Assembly: GCA_002449265.1 (NCBI GenBank)
Contig: DKCV01000021.1
Location: 1 to 64,000, forward strand
DNA: 64,000 nt
Direction of reading: 5' to 3'
Source of the DNA: Caryophanales bacterium UBA6865
GTDB taxonomy: Bacteria; Bacillota_I; Bacilli_A; RFN20; CAG-826
Positions within the stretch are counted from its first letter, which is position 1; each line of letters begins with the position of its first letter. The notes under the pieces were generated by a model, which saw only the letters and a list, made by a program, of their open reading frames with translations, was not told where the DNA came from and searched no databases. A program made the translations under genes and the position numbers. Shown here piece after piece: positions 55,658-64,000 of this stretch.

Positions 55658-58003
55658 ATGATTAAGCTCAGTCAAATCTCAAAAGAATATCAAGTAGGGA
55701 ATTCCCCTTTCTATGCGTTAAAAAACATTAATCTATCATTCCCTAAAAAAGGATTATTTTTCATTGTCGGAAAGTCGGGAAGCGGAAAAAGCACTTTGCT
55801 TAGTATTTTGGGCGGATTGCTTACTCCTAGCTCTGGTAGCTACTTCTATGCAAAGAAAGATGTTACGAAACTTTCTAGAGTAGAAAAAGAAAAGTTTCTA
55901 GAGCAAAAAGTGAGTTTTGTTTTTCAAGATTACAATCTTTTGAATGACTTTTCATTGAAAGATAACCTTTTTTTATTAAGAACGAAAAACGAGGAAGAAA
56001 TTTCAAAAATTTTAGATGTGGTGGGATTATCTAGCAAAATCGATACTCCCGTTAAGCTATTAAGCGGAGGAGAAAAGCAGCGTCTAGCCATTGCGCGAGC
56101 TTTGCTCAAAGAAACGCCCGTCGTTTTACTTGATGAACCAACAGGAAATCTAGATTCTAAAAATGCTTCTTCTATTTTCTCTATGCTGAAGAAAATTAGT
56201 GAAGAAAAGCTACTTATTGTTGTGACGCATGACTTAGAGGGTGCGAATCAGTATGGTGACGATTCCCTTTCTTTAAAGGATGGTGAGATTGAAAAAAATC
56301 TTCTTCTTCCTCAAAAAGCGAAATGTGAGAACACTCTTCAAAAAGAGGAAGAGCCGTTTTTCAAGGAAAAATCATCTTCTTTTCCCTTCTTTTTTCAATT
56401 TTCTTACGTCTATTCTTTACTGAAAAGGAAGTGGATACGCTCTTTATTTTCCATTCTCATCTTAACGTTTAGTTTATCGCTTACTTTATCGACGAGTTCC
56501 TTACTTTTTTATAGTGAGGAATTCGCTTTAAAAAGTGCGTTCGAAGAGGAAAGGATAAATATGTCTCCGATTGATTTTCCTCGGAACAAAATAAAATTAA
56601 AAGAAGGACCGTTTTCTGCTCAAAAAACAGTAATGCAAGGGCTTAACGAGACAAAGTTCCCTTATTTTCCGGCACTAAACGTTAATGCTATTTTTTCTGA
56701 AAGCTTAACCGCGCCATCTAGTTATGTTGTTGGAATTGATAAAGGCGTTCAACTCTTTGATCAAAGGTTTGAAGTCCCAGAGAAAAATGAGGCTGTAATT
56801 TCTTCTTTTATTGACGAGCTAAATCAGAAGAAAAAAGGAATCAAGATTTCTATTGGATCTCATTTAGAGAAGGAATTTAGCGTCAAAAGCGTGTTTGATT
56901 TTCCTAATGGAAGAGAAACTGCTAACGAGCTAAGAAACGGCGCTTTAGAAAATCGTCCCTCGCAAAAAGAAAATCCTCTTCAAGCCTTGATCCTTGTCTC
57001 AAAAAATAGTTTTAAGTCTTTCATTCACTCTTTCGATTCTCTTTCTTTGCCTGTTTCGAGATTTTTATCCTCGCCAAAATTCAGCAAAGAGCAATTAGAA
57101 AGCGGACTTAAAAATGAGCTTCTTTTAGCGACTTCTTTTTCGCGTTTTCCTTCTGATGCTTCTTTAGAATTCGGGAGAGTGCCCACCAAAGAGAATGAAA
57201 TTGTTTTATCTAGTTCTTATTACGCGCGTTCTATCTCCAATATTAAAAAAGAGGATTTGATTGGCAAAACGCTTTATGTTCCAAGTTTAAAAGAATTTGA
57301 ATCCCTTTGCCCCGAATTAAGATTCGCTTACCGCGTTGATTTGGCGGATGTTTCAAAAGAAGTGGTCGTTACTGGAATTATGAAAGTAGACGTTAATAGG
57401 GGCGCGAATGTCTATACGCATAAGGAGTTCTATAAAAAGTTACTCGACGAATATTCTCTTTATGGTCTTTCTTATTTTGCTTATGGAAATAGTGCAAACG
57501 AGTTAGCGAAAGCATTTGTTCATTCGCCCGTCCGTTCGAGTCTAGCTTTAACCAGCATGGTTTACCTATTAAAAGACGTAACTTCAAATAGTCTATTTCC
57601 GATTCTAGCAAGCCTTCAGCTTGCTTTCCTAACGATATCGTCTTTGTTTTTGCTTTTATTTTGTTTTTCGAATATCAAAGAGAGGGAGAAAGAAATCGCG
57701 ATTTTAAAATCCTTAGGAATCAAAGAAAGAAAGGTCTCGAATTTATTTTTGATAATGAATGCCTCACTTTGTTTTATTGCCTTCGCTTTATCAATACTTC
57801 TTTCTTTCCTTTTAGTGACACTTTTCGATAAGGCATTCCGTTCTCATCCCAGCTATGAATATTCCTATTCGATATTATCGATAAAATTCTCCCATTTTGG
57901 AATTGGCGCTCTCGCTGCAGTAGTGATTCTATCTCTTGCCACGGTTTTCCCGATTTTAAAAGCGCGTAAAATGGATATTTATCTTACTTTGAAAGAGAAA
58001 TAA
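55658..58003 (+). CDS. MacB-like ABC transporter, fused ATPase and FtsX-type permease (paralogue 2)
   Basis: A 781-residue paralogue of the protein at 52301 with the same order: Walker A GKSGSGKST (38-46), signature LSGGEKQR, Walker B VVLLDEPTGNLD, one helix (about 265-288), a large extracellular region with several segments alignable to paralogue 1 (SLEFGRVPTKENEIVLSSSY, FAYGNSANELAKA), and three C-terminal helices with KEREKEIAILKSLGI-type FtsX motif. The ATG has no clear Shine-Dalgarno but is 11 nt from the preceding stop, so coupling is possible. The shared architecture with diverged outer domains suggests a duplicated system, with partner or substrate differences between the two. Confidence 0.9.
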   Translation: MIKLSQISKEYQVGNSPFYALKNINLSFPKKGLFFIVGKSGSGKSTLLSILGGLLTPSSGSYFYAKKDVTKLSRVEKEKFLEQKVSFVFQDYNLLNDFSLKDNLFLLRTKNEEEISKILDVVGLSSKIDTPVKLLSGGEKQRLAIARALLKETPVVLLDEPTGNLDSKNASSIFSMLKKISEEKLLIVVTHDLEGANQYGDDSLSLKDGEIEKNLLLPQKAKCENTLQKEEEPFFKEKSSSFPFFFQFSYVYSLLKRKWIRSLFSILILTFSLSLTLSTSSLLFYSEEFALKSAFEEERINMSPIDFPRNKIKLKEGPFSAQKTVMQGLNETKFPYFPALNVNAIFSESLTAPSSYVVGIDKGVQLFDQRFEVPEKNEAVISSFIDELNQKKKGIKISIGSHLEKEFSVKSVFDFPNGRETANELRNGALENRPSQKENPLQALILVSKNSFKSFIHSFDSLSLPVSRFLSSPKFSKEQLESGLKNELLLATSFSRFPSDASLEFGRVPTKENEIVLSSSYYARSISNIKKEDLIGKTLYVPSLKEFESLCPELRFAYRVDLADVSKEVVVTGIMKVDVNRGANVYTHKEFYKKLLDEYSLYGLSYFAYGNSANELAKAFVHSPVRSSLALTSMVYLLKDVTSNSLFPILASLQLAFLTISSLFLLLFCFSNIKEREKEIAILKSLGIKERKVSNLFLIMNASLCFIAFALSILLSFLLVTLFDKAFRSHPSYEYSYSILSIKFSHFGIGALAAVVILSLATVFPILKARKMDIYLTLKEK

Positions 58004-58059
58004 TTGCTTGGTCTTCTAAATTGATGCCCCTCTTTTATTTCTAATATGAAGTGATAAAA

Positions 58060-58258
58060 TTTTGCTGTAGAAGTTAAGCCCATTTTTAGAGAGAGTTGCA
58101 GGGTGAAAAGACTCATTGGGCACGCCGCTTCTAGACAATGCGAGTAATGTCGCCGCCACTTAGCGTTAATAAGCAAGCAAGAGCACCCTTAGGTGAAGAA
58201 GGATGGTACCGCGCAACTGCGTTCCTTCGTAGATGGGTGTTTTATTTTTGGAGGAAAA
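58060..58258 (+). promoter_or_regulatory. T-box riboswitch of alaS, alanine (GCC) specifier
   Basis: The T-box sequence GGATGGTACCGCG lies at about 58201-58213. Stem I can be drawn: TGTAGAAG at 58065 pairs with CTTCTA, and GCCCA with TGGGC. The 3' side of the specifier loop between them contains GCC at 58124-58126, an alanine codon. An AGAGAG element and GGGTG typical of Stem I are present. The 3' end forms a terminator (GAAGGA/TCCTTC inside CACCC/GGGTG, then TTTTATTTTT) competing with the antiterminator. It senses uncharged tRNA-Ala and controls the gene that charges it. Confidence 0.92.
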
Positions 58259-58261
58259 ACC

Positions 58262-60871
58262 ATGAAACCATTATCAGGACAAGAAATCCGCATGAGATGG
58301 ATCCGTTTCTTTGAAAGCAAAGGACATAAATGGCTCCCAGGAGTCTCTTTGATTCCTAGTGACGAAGATAAGTCGCTTCTATGGGTAAACGCGGGAGTCA
58401 CCGGCTTAAAGAAATATTTCGATGGCAGCGAAGTTCCGCCTTCTCGCCGCATCGTCAATGTTCAAAAGAGCTTAAGAACAAACGACATTGAAAACGTTGG
58501 CCATACGGCTCGTCACCATACTTTCTTTGAAATGCTTGGTAATTTTTCGATTGGAGATTATTTTAGAAACGAAGTAATACCTTGGGCTTATGAAATCCTC
58601 ACAAGCGAAAAAGTAGGATTTGGAATTCCTCCTGAAAAGCTTTATATGACCTATGAACCACATGATAAAGCAACTTACGATTTATGGGTTAAGTGTGGGA
58701 TCGATCCAACTCATTTGATTCCTTTAGCTAGTAACTTCTGGGAAATCGGGAAAGGGCCTGGTGGACCAGATACCGAAATGTTCTTTGATCGTGGCGAAAA
58801 ATATGACCCAAAGCATTTAGGCGTAAAATTACTACAAGACGATTTAGAAAACGACCGTTATATTGAAATTTGGAATATTGTCTTTAGCCAATACAATTGT
58901 GACCCCTCTATCCCAAGAGAAGAATATAAAGAGCTTCCAAGCAAAAACATCGATACGGGGTGTGGGTTAGAAAGAATCGCTTGCATTCTTCAAGGCACGG
59001 AAACCAATTTCGAGACCGATTTATTCGCTCCAATCATGGCGAAAATCGCAGAACTTTCCCATAAAAAATACGAAGGCGAGAACCTTATGAGCTTCCGCGT
59101 TATCGCTGATCATGCGCGTTGTCTTACCTTCGCTTTAAGCGATGGAGCAACTTTCTCTAATGAAGGAAGAGGCTATGTTTTACGCCGCATTATTCGCCGC
59201 GCGATGCGATATGGCCAAAAGCTTGGCATCGAAGGCGAATTCATGTACAAACTTATCCAAGTTGTCGCGGACAAATACAAAGATTTCTATCCATATTTGG
59301 AAGATAAAGTTGCGGAAGTCTCCAAAATGGTTCAAAGCGAAGAAAGCAAATTCTTGCGCACTCTCGCTAGCGGAGAAAACCTATTGTTATCCATGCTTAA
59401 AGGGAAAAATGAATTGACGGGCGAAGAAATCTTTAAGCTTTATGATACATACGGCTTCCCTAGCGATTTAACCAAAGAAATCGCTTCTGAATATCACGTT
59501 AATTGCGATATGGATGGCTTCCTTATCGCTATGAAAGCACAGCGAGAACGTGCCCGTTCCGCGCGAGGCGAAATCGACTCTTTCCATAAACAGTCTAAAG
59601 ACTTATTAGCGTTCAAAACTAGTAGTGAATTCCTTTATGATGAAGACACTTGCGAGGCTAATGTGATTGGCTTATTTAAAGACGGAGAGAGCGTTGAAGC
59701 GCTTGATGAAGAAGGAGATGTTATTTTCTCTAAGACTCCCTTCTATAGCGAGATGGGCGGACAAGTAAGCGATACTGGCTTAATTCGTGGTGACACCTTT
59801 GAAGCGGAAGTGAAGCACGTTGGCACTGCGCCTAACGGTCAACATCTTCACCACGTTTTGCTAAAATATGGCTCTCTTCATGTTGCCGATAAAGTTCATT
59901 TAGCCATCGATAGCGATCGACGTCGCCTTATTGAACGTAATCATAGTGCGACCCATCTCCTTCACCGTGCTTTAAGCAATGTGTTAAAGAAACACGTTGA
60001 TCAAAAAGGCTCTTATGTTGATGAAAACTACCTCCGTTTCGACTATAGCGCTGAAGCAAAATTAAGCGCTGGAGAACTGAATGAAGTTCAGTCCGAAGTG
60101 AATAAAAAGATTGCGGATGCAATTGAAGAAGTAACGAAGGTTCTTCCGCTTGAAGAAGCGAAAAAGCTCGGTGCGGAAATGGAATTCTCTGATAAATATG
60201 GTGCGAATGTTCGAGTCGTTACTTTTGGCAATTATAGTAAGGAATTCTGTGGCGGGACCCATGTTAAAAATTCTAGTGAAATCGGCTTATTCATCATTGA
60301 AAGCGATGAAGCGGTCGCTAGTGGAACTCGCCGCATCCAAGCCCGTACTTCTTTAGGCGCGATTCATTATTTGCATCAAAAGATGAGGCTACTTGAAGAA
60401 GCGGAAAATCTTTATTCAAGTGACGATAGCTCTTTCTTAGCGAGATTAACGAAGACCAATGAAGAAAAGAAATCGCTGGAAAAAGAAAATAGTGCCTTAA
60501 AAGCTAAACTATCTTCAATCGAAGCAAAAAATCTTGCCGAGGCTCCTTTAATTAACGGGATTCGTTACGTTGCTCTTGTGAAAGATGGCGCTAAAAAAGA
60601 AGACCTCCTTTCTTTGGCGGACACCCTTAAGAGCAAGGATAAAGATTATCTTTTGATCCTTCTTGGCGGAAATGAGAACGCTCGTCCAATCGTAGCAATG
60701 GTCGGCGGAAAGGCCTTAACGAAAGTCAAAGCGGGTGATATCGTAAAGGAAATGAGCAAAACTCTTGGCGGAGGAGGAGGCGGACGCCCTGAAATGGCGA
60801 CTGGTCAAATGAAGACGAGAAACGGCTTTGAAGTGCTTGCCGCAAAATATTCATCACTTTTAAAAGAATAA
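58262..60871 (+). CDS. alaS: Alanyl-tRNA synthetase
   Basis: Charges tRNA-Ala. The 869 residues have the class II catalytic motifs (RHHTFFEMLGNFSIGDYF, RGYVLRRIIRRAMRYG), the editing domain with NHSATHLLHRAL and the zinc/editing CGGTHV, and a C-terminal DHHA1 domain with GGGGGGRPEMATGQ. The frame opens further upstream, inside the T-box, but GGAGG before 58262 fixes the start. The T-box leader makes expression respond to uncharged tRNA-Ala. The DUF1292 gene follows 9 nt later. Confidence 0.98.
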   Translation: MKPLSGQEIRMRWIRFFESKGHKWLPGVSLIPSDEDKSLLWVNAGVTGLKKYFDGSEVPPSRRIVNVQKSLRTNDIENVGHTARHHTFFEMLGNFSIGDYFRNEVIPWAYEILTSEKVGFGIPPEKLYMTYEPHDKATYDLWVKCGIDPTHLIPLASNFWEIGKGPGGPDTEMFFDRGEKYDPKHLGVKLLQDDLENDRYIEIWNIVFSQYNCDPSIPREEYKELPSKNIDTGCGLERIACILQGTETNFETDLFAPIMAKIAELSHKKYEGENLMSFRVIADHARCLTFALSDGATFSNEGRGYVLRRIIRRAMRYGQKLGIEGEFMYKLIQVVADKYKDFYPYLEDKVAEVSKMVQSEESKFLRTLASGENLLLSMLKGKNELTGEEIFKLYDTYGFPSDLTKEIASEYHVNCDMDGFLIAMKAQRERARSARGEIDSFHKQSKDLLAFKTSSEFLYDEDTCEANVIGLFKDGESVEALDEEGDVIFSKTPFYSEMGGQVSDTGLIRGDTFEAEVKHVGTAPNGQHLHHVLLKYGSLHVADKVHLAIDSDRRRLIERNHSATHLLHRALSNVLKKHVDQKGSYVDENYLRFDYSAEAKLSAGELNEVQSEVNKKIADAIEEVTKVLPLEEAKKLGAEMEFSDKYGANVRVVTFGNYSKEFCGGTHVKNSSEIGLFIIESDEAVASGTRRIQARTSLGAIHYLHQKMRLLEEAENLYSSDDSSFLARLTKTNEEKKSLEKENSALKAKLSSIEAKNLAEAPLINGIRYVALVKDGAKKEDLLSLADTLKSKDKDYLLILLGGNENARPIVAMVGGKALTKVKAGDIVKEMSKTLGGGGGGRPEMATGQMKTRNGFEVLAAKYSSLLKE

Positions 60872-60880
60872 GGAGTACAT

Positions 60881-61150
60881 ATGACTGAAATCACCGATAA
60901 TAGCATCATCATTACCGATGATAGCGGAAACGAAGACGCTTGGAAAATTCTTTTCTACTATGAAAACCCAGAGCGGAGGAAGACCTTCTATTTCATCTAT
61001 AAAGACGAAAATCCCGACGATTTGCTCGTTATGGCTAGTGAAGATGGGTCATCGCTCATTGAACCGACAGAAGAAGAGATGGAAGAAGCTTCTGAAATGT
61101 TAGAGACTTATGAAGATGATCCAAAGATCGCTTCCATCAAAAGCAAATGA
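60881..61150 (+). CDS. DUF1292 (YrzB-like) protein
   Basis: An acidic 89-residue protein matching DUF1292: ITDNSIIITDDSGNE, KTFYFIYKD, LLVMASEDGSSL and a run of acidic residues near the end. In Bacillota it is commonly encoded next to alaS and yqgF; here the intervening yrzL- and yqgF-like genes are missing. AAGGAG precedes the ATG. Its function is not established. Confidence 0.9.
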   Translation: MTEITDNSIIITDDSGNEDAWKILFYYENPERRKTFYFIYKDENPDDLLVMASEDGSSLIEPTEEEMEEASEMLETYEDDPKIASIKSK

Positions 61151-61180
61151 GTCTTGTCTTTTTCTTTAGTGGAAAGAGAG

Positions 61181-61186
61181 TATAAT
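61181..61186 (+). promoter_or_regulatory. -10 TATAAT of greA
   Basis: A perfect TATAAT about 28 nt before the ATG at 61215, with AGGAG in the leader. The -35 is indistinct. Confidence 0.55.
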
Positions 61187-61214
61187 TCGAATTGCAGTTT
61201 TTAGGAGAGTAATA

Positions 61215-61697
61215 ATGGCAGAAGAAAAAATCGTCATGACCCGTGAGGGCATGGAGAAACTCGAAAAAGAATATCGTGATTTAATTGATAATCAACGCCC
61301 TGAAGTCATCGAAGAACTTAAGCTTGCTCGTTCTCAAGGCGACTTAAGCGAAAACGCCGACTACGATGCGGCAAGAAATAAGCAAGCCCAGATTGAAGCA
61401 AGAATTACCGAAATTGAGCACATCAAAGATATTGCCGTCATCATCGAAGAGAACAAGACAGGCAAAAAGATTAACCTTGGTTATACGGTGACCTTTAAAA
61501 AACTTAATGATGATAAAAAGGTAACGGTTCGCCTTGTCGGTACGATTGAAGCGAACCCGTTCAGCGAGATTCCTTCCATCAGCGATCAAAGTGCGATTGG
61601 CAAGGCCTTAATTGATCATTGGATCGGCGATAAAGTTATGGTGGAAGCCGCTAATCCATACGAGATTGAAATTCTCTCTGCTGAAATCACAAAATAA
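61215..61697 (+). CDS. greA: Transcription elongation factor GreA
   Basis: Rescues backtracked RNA polymerase by stimulating transcript cleavage. The 160 residues contain the N-terminal coiled coil with the acidic tip SQGDLSENADYDAARN (Asp and Glu near residue 41-44), then the C-terminal FKBP-like domain ending ANPYEIEILSAE. Standard length. AGGAG precedes the start, and a terminator follows. Confidence 0.98.
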   Translation: MAEEKIVMTREGMEKLEKEYRDLIDNQRPEVIEELKLARSQGDLSENADYDAARNKQAQIEARITEIEHIKDIAVIIEENKTGKKINLGYTVTFKKLNDDKKVTVRLVGTIEANPFSEIPSISDQSAIGKALIDHWIGDKVMVEAANPYEIEILSAEITK

Positions 61698-61715
61698 AAA
61701 CGATTACTTTTTAAG

Positions 61716-61741
61716 CCAGTTCTACTTGGGACTGGTTTTTT
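61716..61741 (+). terminator. Terminator of greA
   Basis: CCAGTTC (61716-61722) pairs with GGACTGG (61729-61735), one T-G pair, then TTTTTT. Confidence 0.88.
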
Positions 61742-61841
61742 CTTATAAAAATCTAAAATTTACAAATAAGAAAGAATAATTGATTTAAAACTATTAATTA
61801 GCAAATGTAAACTCAAAATATAACACTTTTTATTATTTTTT

Positions 61842-61871
61842 TTGTAAAAAATCCGATTTCTTGTCTATAGA
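61842..61871 (+). promoter_or_regulatory. Promoter of comEA-comEC
   Basis: TTGTAA (61842-61847), 18-nt spacer, TATAGA (61866-61871), in a strongly AT-rich stretch; AGGAGG follows before the ATG at 61890. Confidence 0.55.
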
Positions 61872-61889
61872 AAAGTAGGAGGAAAAAAT

Positions 61890-62429
61890 ATGATAAAAGT
61901 TATTATCATTGTCGTTATCGCTACCTTAGTGGGGCTCGTCGGATTCGCGGCAGTGGACAAAGTCGCAGGGAATATCGTTGATCCTTCGACTTCCGAATCC
62001 TCTAGCCAAGATGATACATTTTCGGTATCGATTACTGGAGAAGTAAAAAGAACGGGCACTTATAACGTTCCCACCGGCAGCACTTTATTGACGTTAATCG
62101 AGGCCGCTAGTGGTGTGACAAGCAACGCCGATTCTAAAGCCTATAATACGGAGTTTTTGTTAAGCGCGGGTCAATCGTTCTATATTGCTCCTCTTTACGA
62201 TAATAGTAACACCTGCTCCGTCTCTCCTATTGATAAAGTCAATATCAATAGCGCGGACAAGACAACGCTTATGAAAGTCAGCGCTTTTTCGTCTACCATC
62301 GCGAGCGCGATTATCGAATATCGAGAAAAAACCGCGTCTTTTGGGCGAATCGAAGAACTAAAAAATGTGACTGGGATAGGAAATGCGATATTCGCCAAAG
62401 CGAAAGATTTCGTTACCCTTGTGGACTAA
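61890..62429 (+). CDS. comEA: ComEA-like DNA-binding competence protein
   Basis: Binds incoming double-stranded DNA at the cell surface during natural transformation. The 179 residues have an N-terminal membrane anchor (1-25), a Ser/Thr-rich spacer, an SLBB domain (SITGEVKRTGTYNVPTGS... AGQSFYIAP, about 50-105) and two C-terminal helix-hairpin-helix motifs: VNINSADKTTLMKV and LKNVTGIGNAIFAKA. AGGAGG precedes the ATG. comEC overlaps its end. Confidence 0.96.
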   Translation: MIKVIIIVVIATLVGLVGFAAVDKVAGNIVDPSTSESSSQDDTFSVSITGEVKRTGTYNVPTGSTLLTLIEAASGVTSNADSKAYNTEFLLSAGQSFYIAPLYDNSNTCSVSPIDKVNINSADKTTLMKVSAFSSTIASAIIEYREKTASFGRIEELKNVTGIGNAIFAKAKDFVTLVD

Positions 62430-64000
62430 GAAAAAGACGTTTGTCGCCTTTTTCCTACTATTAGGAATTGTAACCGGAAGCAATCTTGCTTTTTATTACC
62501 GAAAATTTTATCTTTTGCCCTTCTTTATCATCCTTGTTCTTTTATTTTCAATTTTTGCTTTGCGAAAAGGAAAGATGTTTTTAGGAATCTATCTACTTAC
62601 TTCTCTATTTTCATTTTCTCTTCAAGTGATTTCCTTTCCTATCGAAGTGGAAGAAAAATGCGAAATTGTTGGCATGGTGATTGAAACAAAGAAAAATTAT
62701 TTTTTCTTGAAGAGCGGGATTCATCGTTATTACGTCTACGAAAAAGATAATGAGAGGGAAATTGGCGATTTTCTTCTTATTAACGGCAAGAAAGAAGAAT
62801 TTATCGAAACGAAATACGAAAGCCATTTTTCGTTTCAAGATTATCTTGCTTCGCGAGGAATCAAATACTCGTTGCGAGCTTATTCGATCACACCGAAATT
62901 TGAAATGCCATTTCGTCTAAGGAGCAACGAAAAGATATTTCTTTCCTATTTTGACGAAGAAACCCGCCCTTTATTAGATAGCCTTCTTTTTGATAAAAAA
63001 GACAGCCAAAGCGAATTCTTAACGCAAGCGACCAGCTTAGGAATTTTGTATCTATTTTCTAGTAGTGGCATTTATTTAGGCATTGCTCTTCGAATTATTG
63101 AAGGCACCGCTAGAAAGTTTCTAAGCGAGCGAGGAACCAAATATGTTTCTTTTGTTACTCTTATCCTTCTTTCCCCTTTTTATATCGCAAAACTAGGATA
63201 TTATCGAGTTTTTCTTTCGCGAGTTATTGGCACAATCTATCAAAATAAAGAAGGCGGAATTGATGCTTTAGGGAAAACGTCGCTCGTTGGAATAATTCTT
63301 TATTTATTTTCTTTTCGCTCCCCTTTAAGAAGCGCCTATTTACTTGGAATAGGAATTTCTCTTAACCATTCTTTTTTGTCGACCATTATTTCTCGAATTG
63401 ATTCAAAACGGAAAAGAAAAATTGTTTCTTCTTTTTCTTTCCATAGCTTTTTAATTCCGAATTTAGTTTCGAATTCTTCCATTCATTTATTCGCTTATCT
63501 TTATTCTTTGTTCCTTCCTTTTCTTCTTTTTCCTTTCCGGTTTATCGCAATCTTATCGTTTTTCACAATACCTTTCGTTCCTTTCCTTAATGGTTATGCG
63601 TCTTTATTGAGTTCTGTGCTTTCTTTCTTAGAAAAAATAGATGTCATTATTCCTATTGGTGGAGGGTCTAACGCATATTTGTCACTTCTCTATTATTGTT
63701 TTTATTATGCATTTTTCTATTTGAGTGAATGCGGCTTTAGTAAGGCAAAGAAAATGGCTCCGGCCTTATTCGCTTTCATTTTGCTAATTCGCGCGATGCC
63801 GATATCACAACATTTCAGCGATGAAGTTACTTTTATTAATGTGGGGCAAGGCGATGCGATTTTAATTCGCGAAAAAGGGAAAAGCGTTTTGTTAGATACA
63901 GGGGGCGTCACCAGTTTTGATTTAGGAAAAGAAGTGGATTTATCTTATTTATATAAACGACGGATTTATCATCTTGATGCCGTAATTGCTAGTCATGGAG
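62419..64000 (+). CDS. comEC: ComEC/Rec2 DNA-uptake channel protein (3' end outside window)
   Basis: An open frame from TTG 62419 through the last base, 527 codons visible without a stop. The early part has hydrophobic helices and an OB-like domain (EIVGMVIETKKNYFFL, FSFQDYLASRGI), the centre is the competence domain with SLGILYLFSSSGIYLGIAL, a variant of the usual LLAISGLHI block (S-S-G replacing S-G-L), and multiple helices; the end enters the metallo-beta-lactamase domain (TFINVGQGDAILIREKG, LLDTGG, IASHG), cut just before the metal-binding D-H. It would translocate single-stranded DNA. The TTG overlaps the comEA end by 11 nt; a start further upstream is not excluded. Confidence 0.92.
   Translation, partial: MWTKKKTFVAFFLLLGIVTGSNLAFYYRKFYLLPFFIILVLLFSIFALRKGKMFLGIYLLTSLFSFSLQVISFPIEVEEKCEIVGMVIETKKNYFFLKSGIHRYYVYEKDNEREIGDFLLINGKKEEFIETKYESHFSFQDYLASRGIKYSLRAYSITPKFEMPFRLRSNEKIFLSYFDEETRPLLDSLLFDKKDSQSEFLTQATSLGILYLFSSSGIYLGIALRIIEGTARKFLSERGTKYVSFVTLILLSPFYIAKLGYYRVFLSRVIGTIYQNKEGGIDALGKTSLVGIILYLFSFRSPLRSAYLLGIGISLNHSFLSTIISRIDSKRKRKIVSSFSFHSFLIPNLVSNSSIHLFAYLYSLFLPFLLFPFRFIAILSFFTIPFVPFLNGYASLLSSVLSFLEKIDVIIPIGGGSNAYLSLLYYCFYYAFFYLSECGFSKAKKMAPALFAFILLIRAMPISQHFSDEVTFINVGQGDAILIREKGKSVLLDTGGVTSFDLGKEVDLSYLYKRRIYHLDAVIASHG

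Noticed and set aside
58193..58261. Extended N-terminus of AlaS
   Set aside because: The frame runs through the T-box terminator; the GGAGG-supported ATG at 58262 gives the family's usual start.
1..64000. Use of UGA as Trp, as in Mycoplasma
   Set aside because: TGA ends several full-length genes such as galM, rimO, dtd, mnmA and pdp, and Trp is TGG throughout.
1..64000. Insertion sequences, prophage or CRISPR array
   Set aside because: No transposase, integrase or phage protein and no regularly spaced direct repeats were seen.

Overview
The window reads as a chromosomal segment of a low-GC Gram-positive bacterium (Bacillota, class Bacilli), probably a reduced-genome anaerobe of the gut-associated Mollicutes-like or Erysipelotrichia-like lineages. 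The class is supported by an alaS T-box, an RNase J2-like gene directly before ftsK (the neighbourhood of Bacillus rnjB-spoIIIE), an alaS-DUF1292-greA run and class II galT. The lineage is inference. TAA, TAG and TGA all serve as stops, so the code is standard, unlike Mycoplasma. A Na+-pumping oxaloacetate decarboxylase, ATP-dependent PEP carboxykinase, rubrerythrin and ferritin suggest an anaerobe. I see no phage, insertion sequence or CRISPR array.

Layout. 1-2.0 kb: the 3' end of a large surface-type protein (InlB B-repeat, DUF6273). 2.2-5 kb: an MFS transporter, tRNA-Ile(UAU), tRNA-Ser(UGA) and nnrD. 5.1-11.5 kb, minus strand: a carbon/energy operon (oadA-oadG-biotin carrier-oadB-birA-pckA) with the biotin transporter bioY just upstream. 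11.6-16.1 kb: DUF2804 protein, GPH sugar symporter, initiator tRNA, flavodoxin and a PlsC-type acyltransferase. 16.2-17.5 kb: a decayed AAA/DUF4143 ATPase. 17.8-23.3 kb: redox and iron genes (rubrerythrin, FAD oxidoreductase, ferritin, flavin reductase, DtxR/MntR regulator) with tRNA-Asp, tRNA-Phe, a DegV gene and a possible structured RNA. 23.5-31.5 kb: cardiolipin synthase, then a tightly packed galM-galT-galK-malQ-rimO operon. 31.6-34.2 kb: tRNA-Thr and pnp. 34.3-45.9 kb: a GlpA-like/FAD/DUF1667 trio, a phosphoesterase, an RNase J2-like protein, ftsK, pullulanase, a small OB-fold-like protein and a second PlsC. 45.9-52.2 kb: nucleoside phosphorylase, an m5C RNA methyltransferase, pyrimidine-nucleoside phosphorylase, dtd, mnmA and a ComEC-like metallo-beta-lactamase lipoprotein. 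52.3-58 kb: two MacB-like ABC transporters flanking an unrecognised, possibly exported 280-residue protein. 58-64 kb: T-box-alaS, DUF1292, greA, comEA and a truncated comEC.

The metabolic genes fit a fermenter that takes up biotin (BioY), attaches it (BirA) to the decarboxylase carrier, and gains Na+-motive force from oxaloacetate while PckA links oxaloacetate to PEP. Galactose and alpha-glucans enter through GalM/T/K, MalQ and pullulanase.

The most striking regulatory pattern is the recurrence of a -10 hexamer only 6-10 nt upstream of the start codon, with no Shine-Dalgarno sequence, at about nine first-of-unit genes. This predicts many leaderless mRNAs. Other items to examine are the RNase J homologue lacking two metal-ligand histidines, the ABC/unknown-protein/ABC cassette, the UAU-anticodon tRNA-Ile, the C33 initiator tRNA, and the pseudoknot-like intergenic element near 20.5 kb.
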